Position numbers and translations under genes: made by a program
The notes under the pieces: model-generated
Database searches by the model: none
Told to the model about the DNA's origin: nothing
The model's input: the letters and a program-made list of their open reading frames with translations, nothing else
Assembly: GCA_023678885.1 (NCBI GenBank)
Contig: CM042966.1
Span: 25,434,028 to 25,498,027 of the forward strand
Source: Pogostemon cablin
Taxonomy: Eukaryota; Streptophyta; Magnoliopsida; Lamiales; Lamiaceae
DNA: 64,000 bases
Reading direction: 5' to 3'
Shown here: positions 1-9,399 of the stretch, in pieces
How positions within the stretch are numbered: the first letter of the stretch is position 1
How the letters are laid out: every line of letters starts with the position of its first letter

Positions 1-21
1 AAACACAAAAAACTTGCAGCT

Positions 22-2071
22 CTACTCCTCCGGAGCATCATCATCCTCATCACTCATCTCATCAAGCCTCCGCTCCACAATCCAGTGCAGATCACTGATG
101 TGTCTAACCAAATAGTCAACACGATCACCCAGCTTACCAACCCGCTCATTCATGCCCTTGCACCAATCATTAAGCGTGGCATAGTTGGCATTCGCGAGTT
201 CAAGCTGTCTATTTGTCTCCTGCTGATTCGCGCTGATCGTGACCAAATGCTCATTCAACAGATGAAACTGCTCTCGTGTATAATCATTCAAACCAGCCCA
301 GTGCTGCTACCGTGGCAACGTCGGAATGGATCGTGGAACCCTCTCGTGCTGCTCTGGGATATCCATCTCCTGATGCTCGTCCTCGTCTCCATGATGCTGC
401 TGCTGCGGCGGTGGCTGCTGCTGTGGATGTTGTGGCCGGAACTCTCCCTGCGCAACAATCTGTCGCTGATCCTCAATCATACCGGCTGCACACATCTGAG
501 CCACCATCCTCTAATCTTCTCTCGTCCAAACAGTAATGGACAAGGCAGCGTGTCCCCACGAGCTCATCAACTTGTTCCTCTCTTCCCGAACGGTAGTCAG
601 GTCACTCACATTGAAGGGGAACATGAAAGTGAAAGGCTTAGGACCCCTCGTAAAGAACCAAACCCCATCTCGAAAGTGAGCAAATTCTCCCTTCACACAG
701 GAAAACTTCACCAAATCGGGTTCTCCTAGAATAGATGTGATGTCGGTGAAATCCATGTGATAATGCTCAACCACGGTCGTGATCAACTATCCAATATTAA
801 CCTTCTGAAACCCGTGGATCCTAAACCGATTCAGCTGATAGATAAAATAAGAACCCACATTAAACTTCACCCCGTTCAGCATGCAGCATAAAGCGTAGAG
901 CTCTCCCCTAGACACACAACTTCCCTCAAAGCGGGCAAATAGCGTATTGCTCAACACCCTATCCATATAACGGAGTACGGGATTCTTGATCATCGAAGCA
1001 CGAGCATCCTGAGTCTTAAAATCTCCATCCTCCTCAGAAATCTCTCGCCAAAACCTATTAGCATTGAAGAATCCATTCTCCATCCGAGCAATCTCTGTAG
1101 GAGTCTGAAACAGCACATTAAACTCCTCCACCGACCATGTCCTCATAACTCCCCCTAGCTGGAAGGTACACTCATAATGAAATTCCATAGGATCCTTCTC
1201 AATCGTAATAGAGCATAGAACCTCAGCCATCACATGGAAGTATGTCGACTTCTTCAGCTCCATAAAATGCCGGATCCCCACTTGATCAAACATCCATAAT
1301 ATATCATCTCGGATCCTCATCGTGAGCATAACATCGTCATCCTGGTACCTTGTTCGTGCTCTCTTCTCATAAACTTCAGCCCACTTCTCCTTTATCTCAT
1401 CCCACTCATTCATTTGGATCTTAAAGTTTGCAGGCAACCTCTCCTTAAGCCTCAACTTCTTCGTCACATTATCCTCACGAGTAGGCCTATCCTGCCTTTT
1501 CATGGATCGAATTTCAACCTCCTTATCCTTTCCTTTTCCTGAAAATAATACTTCAATAACAACCAACAAGGAAAACAAACCAAATAATTTACTAGCATCC
1601 AACTATACTCAAGACTTCAAGTTTCAATGCATAATCAACCAAACCAAACTTGTTCCATTCACATCCAATACTCAATCCTCTTGCTTATTCACCATGATTC
1701 CAACACCAATCAAGCATAGTAATCAATCAATCATAACCAACAACAAGCATGCATCATTAATTCAAGCAATTCAACATGAACAATCATAAGGAACTACTCA
1801 AATTCAACAATTCTAGTCCATAATCAACATGCTCATCAATCACACTCCTTAATCACCCAACAATTCACATAAAACTCAAGGTTCTAACATCAACTAAGCA
1901 ATCAAACTGAACCAAACAAGTATTCATATGAAATTGTTCACAATCATTCAACTATCACCATGAATTCCCAATAAAAACAAGTTTAATCAACTTACCCATA
2001 CCAAAATCAACACAGAGAACATCAATCCTAGGGTAATTGAGTTGAGAAAATATACCTTTTGTTCTGCCCAT
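22..2071 (-). pseudogene. Athila ORF1-like gene with one intron, broken by three in-frame TAG codons
   Basis: A short exon (2071-2056) encodes MGRTK. A GT...AG intron of about 517 bp follows, and exon 2 starts at 1538, giving MGRTKGKGKDKEVE. Exon 2 stays in one frame to a TAG at 24-22, roughly 510 codons in all, but carries TAG at 789-787, 513-511 and 309-307. The ILWMFDQVGIRHFMEL, EEFNVLFQTP, FWREIS and NPVLRYMDRVLSNTLFARFE stretches match the architecture of the Athila ORF-1 family (helical, rich in W and F). The C-terminal part has a Q/H/P-rich segment and a coiled-coil-like end. In Athila elements an extra ORF lies downstream of pol and may be made from a spliced RNA; the intron fits that. 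The function is unknown. Confidence 0.7.
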
Positions 2072-2324
2072 TGCTAAAATTGAACAAGTGAATGACTCCC
2101 CAAATTCGGGCTAAGAACCCTAGATTACAACTAATTTCGCCCAAATACGCGAAAAATCGAAGGGATTAAGGGTGGAATTTAGTTTAATCGGTGGGAAAAT
2201 GAGTAGGATTTACGATTTGAGGCAAAGTTCTTCGATCAGAAATGAATTCGAGTGGAGGTGGTGTGCAAAGTGATCGAAGGGGTATGAAAATTGGGGTTAA
2301 GAAAATACTTACCTGACCCAATTC
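2072..2324 (-). promoter_or_regulatory. Probable leader/upstream region of the ORF1-like gene
   Basis: These 250 bp lie between hairpin cluster A and the MGRTK start. They are less repetitive and contain a TCTAGGGTTCTTAGCCC stretch typical of plant 5' leaders. There is no ORF. A separate promoter or a splice acceptor for a subgenomic RNA could lie here; neither can be proved by eye. Confidence 0.3.
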
Positions 2325-2690
2325 AACCTTGATTCGACCTGTCTACGAGGTCGAATTAACTTCATCGTGGTCGAATTGGCCTTCTGGACAACTTTCACCT
2401 GCAATTCGACCTTGATTCGACTTGGTCCCCTGGTCGAATTGATATGCCTCAGATCAAATCCACACACTGTAAGTTTCAGGTTCTCAATTCGACCTCAATT
2501 CGACCTGAGCTGCTGGTCGAATTGAAACAGTCGTGGTCGAATTGGCTCACTGGAAGTTTGCACACTCTGATTCGACCTGGGCCTCTGGTCGAATTGTCAT
2601 ACCTCAGGTCGAATTGGGCTACTGGACAATTTTTGCCCCTTGATTTGACACGAATGCTTGGATTCGACCATACTCCCTGGTCGAATTGGC
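2325..2690. repeat. Hairpin/box cluster A (five dyads) between protease and ORF1 of element 1
   Basis: The box GGTCGAATT and its inverse recur. Dyads (ATTCGACC or ATTCGACT, 9 nt, GGTCGAAT) begin at 2332, 2415, 2498, 2570 and 2662. In every case the inverted box starts exactly 17 nt before the direct box. A third direct box follows 20 nt after the first at 2369, 2535 and 2607; a decayed one lies near 2451. The 9-nt loops differ from dyad to dyad. Weakly conserved filler such as CACTGGAAGTTTGC suggests an old tandem unit of about 72-92 bp in which only the boxes stayed intact. Confidence 0.9.
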
Positions 2691-2989
2691 ACACTGATGC
2701 TCCAAAATTGAGTTTTCTTCATCCCCTACACACTTCAAGCTTAACAACGAACATTAAGTACCAAAATAGAGCATAACTTCATCAAGAATCAATCCTAAAA
2801 CTTAACATTCATGAGTAACTCCGCAAACAACTCAAAACACGGAATAAAACACCACTAAACATTAGGCAAGTTACAAAAAAATCGACACATAAAAACTGGT
2901 TAAAGTTTTAATATGCCGCAAAAAATTAACCCCCCTAACAAATGTCACAAAGAAAAGATTATACTATCGGTGCTTATTGAGGTAAGCAC

Positions 2990-3195
2990 ATCACACCCCC
3001 CAAATTTAGGAGAAACTATAGTCGAAACTAAGTTTGCAAAGAGATGTAATTGCCGATAAGTAAGCACTTAAAATATAAAAATTTCTTACTCACACGAATG
3101 AAATAAAGCAATAAAACGGGAGGGAAAGCCCCCAACAGATGCTCTTGTTTAACGTCGGAGAGTCACGACGGAATGCAGAATATGTAGACTACTGA
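2990..3195 (-). other. Conserved post-ORF block of element 1 with PPT-like run
   Basis: Read on the minus strand this has GTCGTGACTCTCC, GACGTTAAAC, TGTTGGGGGCTTTCCCTCCC and later CTAAATTTGGGGGG. The same order of motifs follows the short ORF of element 2 at 14264-14440. A comparable block follows coding regions in many plant gypsy elements. In element 1 it comes after protease, as if pol ended there, with a purine-rich run that resembles a polypurine tract. Confidence 0.6.
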
Positions 3196-3227
3196 CTAAG
3201 AGGGCGATCTTCTTTTATCTTTACCTT

Positions 3228-4376
3228 CTAATACTTTCTCCCCCTCTTATCATCCACACTTACTACCTTACCTTTCTTAGGCACCATACGATTAGTAGAA
3301 TCTTCTTTCTCAAACTTTCTCGTATCATTCCTGTCAATCTTCCACTCAATTTCGGAATCACTCCTATCACCATCAAGATCAAAGTCAGGATAAAATTGAT
3401 CACAAAATAAAGAAAGAGAGAAAGGACTTTCAAATTTGTGGGTATCCGGTGGTAAGTTAGGAGGCTTCAAGTAGGCATCATCTTCTCTTCCTTTGTCTAC
3501 ATCCTTCTTCTCAACCTTAGATTTCTCCAATTCATACCTGTCATCAACCAAAGCAAGTAAGTTTTCAAGATATTCAATACATAGCTCATTGGAGAGACCA
3601 TCAAGCTCTGTAGTGGGATAAGAAAGAGACTCCATCAAGCATGTCTCAAGAGGATCCTTAGACAGGATCAAAGACATATCTTCCTTCACAATCTCCTCCA
3701 CCACATCAATACTATGACATTGCGACTCCATATGCATCTTCATTGCTTTGTCAATGTTGAATAGGACCTCTTCTTTATCCATCCGCAACCTGAGCTCCCC
3801 CTTTTGAATATCAATCATGGCCCCAGCAGTAGTAAGGAAAGGTCTCCCCAAGATAAGAGGGATATTATCCTTGTCATTTTCCATCTCAAGTACAAGAAAA
3901 TCCACAGGAAAGACTAGTTTCTCCACTTTGACAAGAACGTCTTCAATGATACCCTTCGGAAACGTCATCGACCTGTCCGCCAATTGTAGAGCAACTGTTG
4001 TAGGAGATAACTTCCCCAAACCAAGCCTTTGAAAGATAGACAACGACATCAAATTGATGCTTGCCCCTAGATCATACAAGGTTCGTCGTGCCGGTCCTTT
4101 TCCAATCTCACACAAGATAGTGAAACTTCCCGGATCCTTCATCTTCTGTGGTAGCTTCCTTTGGATAATCGAGCTGCAATTTTTAGACAAGTTCACCATC
4201 TCAACTCCGTTCAAGCTTCTCTTTTTCAACAATATATCCTTAAGGAATCGGGCATAGTACGGCATCTCCAATATTGCCTCAGAGAAATGAATACTCAAGC
4301 TTATCTTATTCATGATATTTGAAAACTTCTTGAACTTCTCTTCTAATCCCTTCTTAACCAGCTTATAAGGAAACAT
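3228..4376 (-). CDS. Retropepsin-like aspartic protease ORF of element 1
   Basis: The ORF is 382 residues. It opens with the conserved gag-pol linker (MFPYKLVKKGLEEKFKKF, then FLKDIL near residue 44). The catalytic D-L-G-A-S is at about residues 102-106, the hydrophobic QLADRSMTFPKG region near 130, and the flap partner ILGRPFL at about 175-181. These mark a retropepsin-fold enzyme that cleaves Gag. The frame upstream of the first Met is linker-like (IPKTKIPP) but is closed by a TGA a few codons before, so gag-protease fusion is broken here or needs a frame change. After residue ~230 the sequence is acidic and low in motifs. No reverse transcriptase follows, which is unusual because protease normally leads into it. 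Confidence 0.85.
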   Translation of the reverse strand: MFPYKLVKKGLEEKFKKFSNIMNKISLSIHFSEAILEMPYYARFLKDILLKKRSLNGVEMVNLSKNCSSIIQRKLPQKMKDPGSFTILCEIGKGPARRTLYDLGASINLMSLSIFQRLGLGKLSPTTVALQLADRSMTFPKGIIEDVLVKVEKLVFPVDFLVLEMENDKDNIPLILGRPFLTTAGAMIDIQKGELRLRMDKEEVLFNIDKAMKMHMESQCHSIDVVEEIVKEDMSLILSKDPLETCLMESLSYPTTELDGLSNELCIEYLENLLALVDDRYELEKSKVEKKDVDKGREDDAYLKPPNLPPDTHKFESPFSLSLFCDQFYPDFDLDGDRSDSEIEWKIDRNDTRKFEKEDSTNRMVPKKGKVVSVDDKRGRKY

Positions 4377-4569
4377 CGGAGGTATCTTTGTTTTGGGAAT
4401 ACCTCATTTATCACGCTCGACCTTCTCCACTTTATCATTTTTGGCTCTCAACCTCTTGGCTCTTTCCCACTTTTTCTCTGCTATGATTTCAGTATTTTGC
4501 TCATTTGGAACCAATGGAGTAATGTTCACATCACGAGGAGCATTCGGTGAAGAAACAGGTGCTGAACGA

Positions 4570-4970
4570 GACAATTCAACCTTAATCTGGTCGAATTGCG
4601 CATGTAGTGGTCGAATTGCGCACCTGGAACTCTATTCTCACCCTGTACGCTCAATTCGAATAGGATTCGACCTGAAGGTCTGGTCGAATTGAAGCCCCCT
4701 GGTCGAATTGGCTAACTGTAAGACTTCTGCCTCCCGATTCGACCTGAAGGTCTGGTCGAATTGAATGGCTGCTGGTCGAATTGGGCTTCTGATGAAACAG
4801 AGTGCTCCAGAAGGGTGGATTCGACCTCAATTCGACCTGGCCCCCAGGTCGAATTGATTTGGTTTTGTTCAAATCGAGGATCTGTTGCTTCCAAATCACA
4901 TCCAGACGTCCAATTCGACCTCCCCTGCTGAATTCGACCTGTGGTGTTGGTCGAATTGGGGTCAAATTGA
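4570..4970. repeat. Hairpin/box cluster B (four exact dyads plus one variant) between gag and protease
   Basis: Dyads with an exact 17-nt box-to-box offset start at 4665, 4737, 4830 and 4932. A fifth, weaker pair at 4574/4589 has a shorter spacing. Third boxes lie at 4609, 4701 and 4774, which is 19-20 nt after their partners. On the minus strand the dyads fall in an open frame (5035-4712) that begins MRSGTQYEGP, the usual motif after plant gag, and are read as N-S-T-x3-G-R-I repeats. A TAG closes this frame near 4712. Confidence 0.9.
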
Positions 4971-5071
4971 GCCCTCGATGTATCCAATTTTGATTCTGGC
5001 CTCATCGGTCCCTCGTACTGTGTTCCAGACCTCAATGTGATGGCGTTGTAGGACTTTGGATTCTCAATACT

Positions 5072-6556
5072 TTACGAATGGAGCTTCCCTTTATCAATAG
5101 TTTGAGTGAGCTTGTTAACACTTCCTGTCATCTCCCACATCAACAATGTAAGGTCTTCCACTTGCTTGGATAAATCCTCATTGTTTGCATCAATCTTCTT
5201 CTCTAATTTGGCCTCAAGACGATCCACTCTAGCATCATTCCTAGCCATGTACATGTTCACCGTATCCTCGAAACTTGGCTTTCCTTCTTCCACTTTCGCA
5301 CCCAGATCAACACCCATCGGAGGTTGAATTGCATTGTTAGGATTACTCCATGAAAAATCCGGCCTCCTAGGCTGTTGATAATTACCCGGGGGTCCACGAT
5401 TGTTGTAATTCCCTTGGTAATTCCGATTGCCCTGATTTTGAAACCTTGTTCCTTGAATACTTTGGCTCATAGCATACTTTGCTTCTTCTATCTCCTCTTG
5501 GATCGTGCCATCATTCATTACTTCCTGCTGCATGATTGGTACGCGCTGAGATATATCACTGATTTGCTTTAGTTGGGACTTAAGTAGCTTGTTGATATTC
5601 GACAAGCTAGAGATGATCTCATCTTCTCTACTTGTTTTCACCATAGCATGTTCAACCTTAGCCATTTTTCCAAGGACGTAAGTACCTCTTACTCTATCAG
5701 TTGGCCAATATCTTGAGTTCATTGAAATATCTTCAAAAAGTTTCTCGGCCTCTACGGATGACTTAGTAAGCAATGCTCCATTAGAAGAAGCATCCAATAA
5801 CACACGAGAATCACAGTCCAATCCATTGTAGAATATGCTGATATATTGAGCTTTAGATAGCCCATGTTGAGGACACTTATGAAGCATGTCCTTGAATCTG
5901 TCCCAAGCTTCATGAAACTTCTCTCCACTACAGATAGCAAATTGGTTAATATCTTGCCACATCTTGAACACCTTCGAAGGTGGCATGTATCTTTCCAAAA
6001 ACTTCAACTTCAATTGCTCCCAAGTAGTGCATTCAGCTGCATTAATAGTGTCGTACCAATCTCTCGCCCTTTCAGTAAGCGAGAATTTAAACAAGAGGAT
6101 CTTCCTAACATCTTCATGTTCTCCTGCGTCTTTTTTAGTACTTGCATAGCCCAAGAACTTGTTTAGATATTGCTGCGGATCCTCGTAAGACCCTCCTGCA
6201 AAGGAGTTCCTTTCTATCATGCTAATAAGAGCGAGATGAAGATCGAAATCCGCATAAGCCTCCCTCGCTCCTAGAAGCCCAAAGTTTCCAGCCCTGTTAT
6301 TCTTGAAGACTTCATGGATGGCTTGATTATCCGAATTGGCCCTTTTGTTGGCCATGTCGACTTTCTCTGCTTTCGCTGTCAAATCAACCACAGTTTCAAT
6401 CGCTTCCGAGTTTGGTTCGTCCACTTCAACTCCAAAATTCAGAGATGTAGTTGGCTCTTTTTTCTTGCTTTGAATCTTACTCTTCTTCTTCTTGGTTGAT
6501 GCCCCAATCTCAGAATTATAAGGCTCTAATTTACCTTGCTTTGATCTTGTGTGCAT
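5072..6556 (-). CDS. gag: Retrotransposon Gag polyprotein (Athila/Tat type)
   Basis: This uninterrupted 494-residue ORF starts MHTRSKQGK at 6556, about 90 bp downstream of the primer site. Residues ~110-290 have the plant retrotransposon gag core: EDVRKILLFKFSLTERARDW, WEQLKLKFLERYMP and an FYNGLDCDSRVLLDASS-type motif. The C-terminal third is rich in N, Q, G and P and ends in a predicted coiled coil with repeated D-x-R-V/L-E-x-K. No CCHC zinc knuckle is visible, which is usual for this group. The protein should form the virus-like particle that packages element RNA. The protease ORF follows after a linker occupied by hairpin cluster B. The open frame of nearly 1.5 kb argues for recent activity or purifying selection. 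Confidence 0.9.
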   Translation of the reverse strand: MHTRSKQGKLEPYNSEIGASTKKKKSKIQSKKKEPTTSLNFGVEVDEPNSEAIETVVDLTAKAEKVDMANKRANSDNQAIHEVFKNNRAGNFGLLGAREAYADFDLHLALISMIERNSFAGGSYEDPQQYLNKFLGYASTKKDAGEHEDVRKILLFKFSLTERARDWYDTINAAECTTWEQLKLKFLERYMPPSKVFKMWQDINQFAICSGEKFHEAWDRFKDMLHKCPQHGLSKAQYISIFYNGLDCDSRVLLDASSNGALLTKSSVEAEKLFEDISMNSRYWPTDRVRGTYVLGKMAKVEHAMVKTSREDEIISSLSNINKLLKSQLKQISDISQRVPIMQQEVMNDGTIQEEIEEAKYAMSQSIQGTRFQNQGNRNYQGNYNNRGPPGNYQQPRRPDFSWSNPNNAIQPPMGVDLGAKVEEGKPSFEDTVNMYMARNDARVDRLEAKLEKKIDANNEDLSKQVEDLTLLMWEMTGSVNKLTQTIDKGKLHS

Positions 6557-6559
6557 ACA

Positions 6560-6643
6560 CCTGAAATATTAAGAGTTAGAATACAAAATACGAATTAAAA
6601 TAGTTTTAATAAAACTAGAAATAATAAAAAGATATTTTATGTC
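6560..6643 (-). other. Short leader between primer site and gag start
   Basis: About 85 bp of AT-rich leader separates the primer site from the gag ATG. No other feature is seen. Confidence 0.5.
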
Positions 6644-6662
6644 GTCCCCGGCAACGGTGCTA
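6644..6662 (-). other. Primer-binding site of element 1
   Basis: The minus strand reads TAGCACCGTTGCCGGGGAC. This is close to the TGGCGCCGTTGCCGGGGA motif common in plant gypsy elements of the Athila/Tat group, where it pairs with a tRNA 3' end. It lies next to the LTR end and about 90 bp before the gag start. Confidence 0.85.
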
Positions 6663-6668
6663 GAAACT

Positions 6669-8196
6669 TGATGAGCGTTTTCTCAACACACAATTAATCC
6701 TCAAGTATGAAGGATATCAATCGTAGTTTTGAAAGGTGACCAAGTTATATATCGAACTCAAGGGACGGATAATTACCAATTTAATTATGTTCTAGTAAAT
6801 TAAGACTATGTTGAAAATTATAATAGTTGTGATATTGAGATTAAGTATCAACTAATAATTAAAATAACAAGTAAAAATAATAAGAAGAAGAGATAAGTGA
6901 GTTGTGATCAAGTAAGATAGTAGGTAGTTCTTCAGGTAATCCAATTCCACTTATTAATTCATCTTCCATATGACGGTGTCCGACTCTGCCTTATGGTTTA
7001 TGGACGCATCACTAAACCATGCAAATTCACTCTATAGACACAAGTAAACATGCGTATGACACGTATGAATATCCTTGGAGCAAGATGTATACTTTACCCC
7101 CTTTCTAGGTACTATCATAATCAATTATTTCTCGTGCACTTAATACTCTAACCCGATTTGATCTCTCTTTTTAGGCACTATAAAGTTATACTCTTTATCC
7201 TACTTATTAACCCGAATATGATTCAATTAACAAGTATTCATATAAGATAGGTCTAATAAGACTTCAGAATCCCTTCACTTAGAATTATAACATAAAACCC
7301 TACTCAGTAGTGAATGCACTCAACCAATAACCAAGTTATATATTCAGACTCTACACAATAATTATTGATGCACAAAACGACCGTGAATATGGATTAAAAT
7401 TGCGCAATCTTATATAAAATAAACCACAAGTAGTGTTGTACGGAGTTTACACACGAAAGACAAATTAACTCATAAAACTTTCATAACCTTAAAACTACCA
7501 AAGCGGCTCTAGCCCATGATTGATCTAAGAAAAATCATGATTAGTTGGACCGATCTTACTTGAATCTCTAGCGGAACCTCTCTTGCAGCCCCTCCGGATG
7601 ATGGATGGTCGCACTCCTCTTCACTCTCTATGTCTCGTCCTGTTGATCGCGTGATATGATTCTACTGCTGCATAAGCCTTCTTTTATACTTGTAATCGCG
7701 CCTCCCGGGCCTGGAATAAGCTTTTTAAGTGATCACACGCATTGAGGGTGTAACGGATATGGTAAGTTTTCGAGGCTCAATTCGACTTCAACAACAGGTC
7801 GAATTCACCCCTCCAAGTCGAATTGGAGGTCGAATTGACCTACTGTAAGTCCCAGGTGCTTGATTCGACCAGATGCCCTGGTCGAATTCTTCTGTCGTGG
7901 TCGAATCCACCTTCTGCTAGTGTTATGCTGCCAATTCGACCAAAAGGGCTGGTCGAATTGACCTCCTTCTGGTCGAATTACACTCCTGCTTCGCCCAAAC
8001 GGATAGCTTCGACTTCCTTTCTTCAGATTTCAACACTTCCACTCCGATTTCCTTCGAAAAGCCACTCAAATGGCTTCAACAACACTTGATCCACGCCTTT
8101 TCACAATATATATTGGTTTACAGCCGATTATAACCTTCAAACACCTCATAATAGCACAAATCCAGGCGCAAGATTCGTTAATTTACACACTCATCA
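6669..8196 (-). repeat. LTR of element 1 (5' LTR in element orientation)
   Basis: On the plus strand the LTR runs from TGATGAGCG (6669) to CACTCATCA (ending 8196), so both ends begin with an inverted TGATGAG motif. The primer site lies 7 nt inside the element from the 6669 end, which fixes that boundary. Length is about 1528 bp. The LTR contains hairpin cluster C (7780-7980), roughly 215-415 bp from its 5' end, which is probably U3. The flanking bases after 8196 are CCTGT; the matching target duplicate would be beyond the left window edge, so it cannot be checked here. Confidence 0.75.
7780..7980. repeat. Hairpin/box cluster C (three dyads) inside the LTR of element 1
   Basis: Dyads start at 7780, 7863 and 7934, each with exactly 17 nt between the starts of inverted and direct boxes. 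Third boxes are at 7816, 7899 and 7971, offsets of 19, 19 and 20 nt. One extra box lies at 7828. The position suggests U3 of the LTR, where transcriptional control sites usually lie. Confidence 0.88.
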
Positions 8197-9399
8197 CCTG
8201 TCATTATTTTCTTAACATATTTAATGATAGTACTTCCCTCTCATTAAAATTCATCCAAAGTGATTAGTGTTCCTGTCATTGCATTGTTACATACCTCTCA
8301 TTAAAACCTTCCTCATTAATTATTTTGCATCATTAATATAACTTAAAATTATATATATAGAAGAAGTAAATAGATTTCAAAATATAACTGTACATTGTAC
8401 GATACATTCAAAGCAGCAAAGTGCAAGAATTTACAGAAGATTGCTATCTAAGTACTATCTAAGTACAATCATGCAAAAAATTTAAACCAAATATGGCATC
8501 TAGGAGCTGCAGAACTTCTGTGACATTTGATGTTGCCTTCCCATTCTGCAGATGACCAGTAGTGGAAATTAGCATCAAAACCAGCAAACCAAGACAAAAT
8601 GCCACTATTCCTATCATCCACCAATAGAAAACTAGCATCAAGATGAGCCCAATAGCAAAGAAAACTAACTGCCACAATATAGAAAAGCAGACATGATGCA
8701 AAATTGATGAGTCCAACGACTAAATAAATTCGCAACACAATTGCAGAAAAATAAACCTACCGAAGAAAATTAGCAGCGCAAATTTCAGAAAACCAACACA
8801 ATTATATGAGCTAAATACCTTGTGTTTATAAACCCAAAAATAACTAATAGAATAGTCCATGAATAGATGTAGTAGTACGAAAATTCAGCAACTGGATTAC
8901 AAGAAAATAAGCGGCATTGCAGAATAGCACAATAACAAAATAAACCTACTACATACAATCTTTCAAAGATGTACCCAGAAAGAACAAGAGACATCAACCA
9001 AACAATAACTAAATAGAAAAGCAGGACACAAGCCTCCTTCATTAGCATAAAACCAGCATGCTTAGAACTAATTAATTATAAAACAGAAAATCCTAGCAGT
9101 TCAAAAACTACAGCGGCAACCCACAGCAATTGCAAATCACAGCAGAAAACCATAAAGCTATCAATATGAAAAAGGCAGCAGCAGTTACCCACATGAGCGG
9201 ACTAAGATCAACTCATTCTAAGAACTTAAATACTTCCACGTAACGAACCAGACATCTGATTAAGAGGCCAAAGACTACACAAAGAAATATACCATTAAGT
9301 CAAAACAAGAAACCAAAACTAACTTCTACAATAAACCATAACAGGATCAACCTATAAGAAGGCTACAAGAACTACATACTTCTTATGCAACAAACATAA

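Larger units (their letters stand above)
1..8196 (-). mobile_element. Element 1: non-autonomous Athila/Tat-like gypsy LTR retrotransposon (left part off window)
   Basis: Order along the minus strand is LTR (8196-6669), primer-binding site (6662-6644), gag (6556-5072), retropepsin ORF (4376-3228) and an Athila ORF1-like gene (2071-22). The second LTR must lie left of position 1. I see no reverse transcriptase, RNase H or integrase reading frame between protease and ORF1; the roughly 1.2 kb there is non-coding and holds a hairpin cluster. Gag and protease ORFs are open, so the element may be fairly young, but it would depend on enzymes from another element. The Athila/Tat assignment rests on the primer site, the gag and protease sequence style and the ORF1-type protein. 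It sits in the subterminal part of a CACTA transposon. Confidence 0.85.

Noticed and set aside
85..729. 214-codon plus-strand ORF
   Set aside because: It is the antisense shadow of the ORF1-like gene; that strand shows the family motifs and the splice sites.
2325..2690. CRISPR array (conserved repeats with variable spacers)
   Set aside because: The repeats are 8-9 nt, partly inverted, inside a plant LTR retrotransposon, and spacers are too short. There are no cas genes and the host is a plant.
8459..9048. Small hydrophobic minus-strand proteins
   Set aside because: Low-complexity, membrane-like frames with no family motif or supporting start context, inside the CACTA element.
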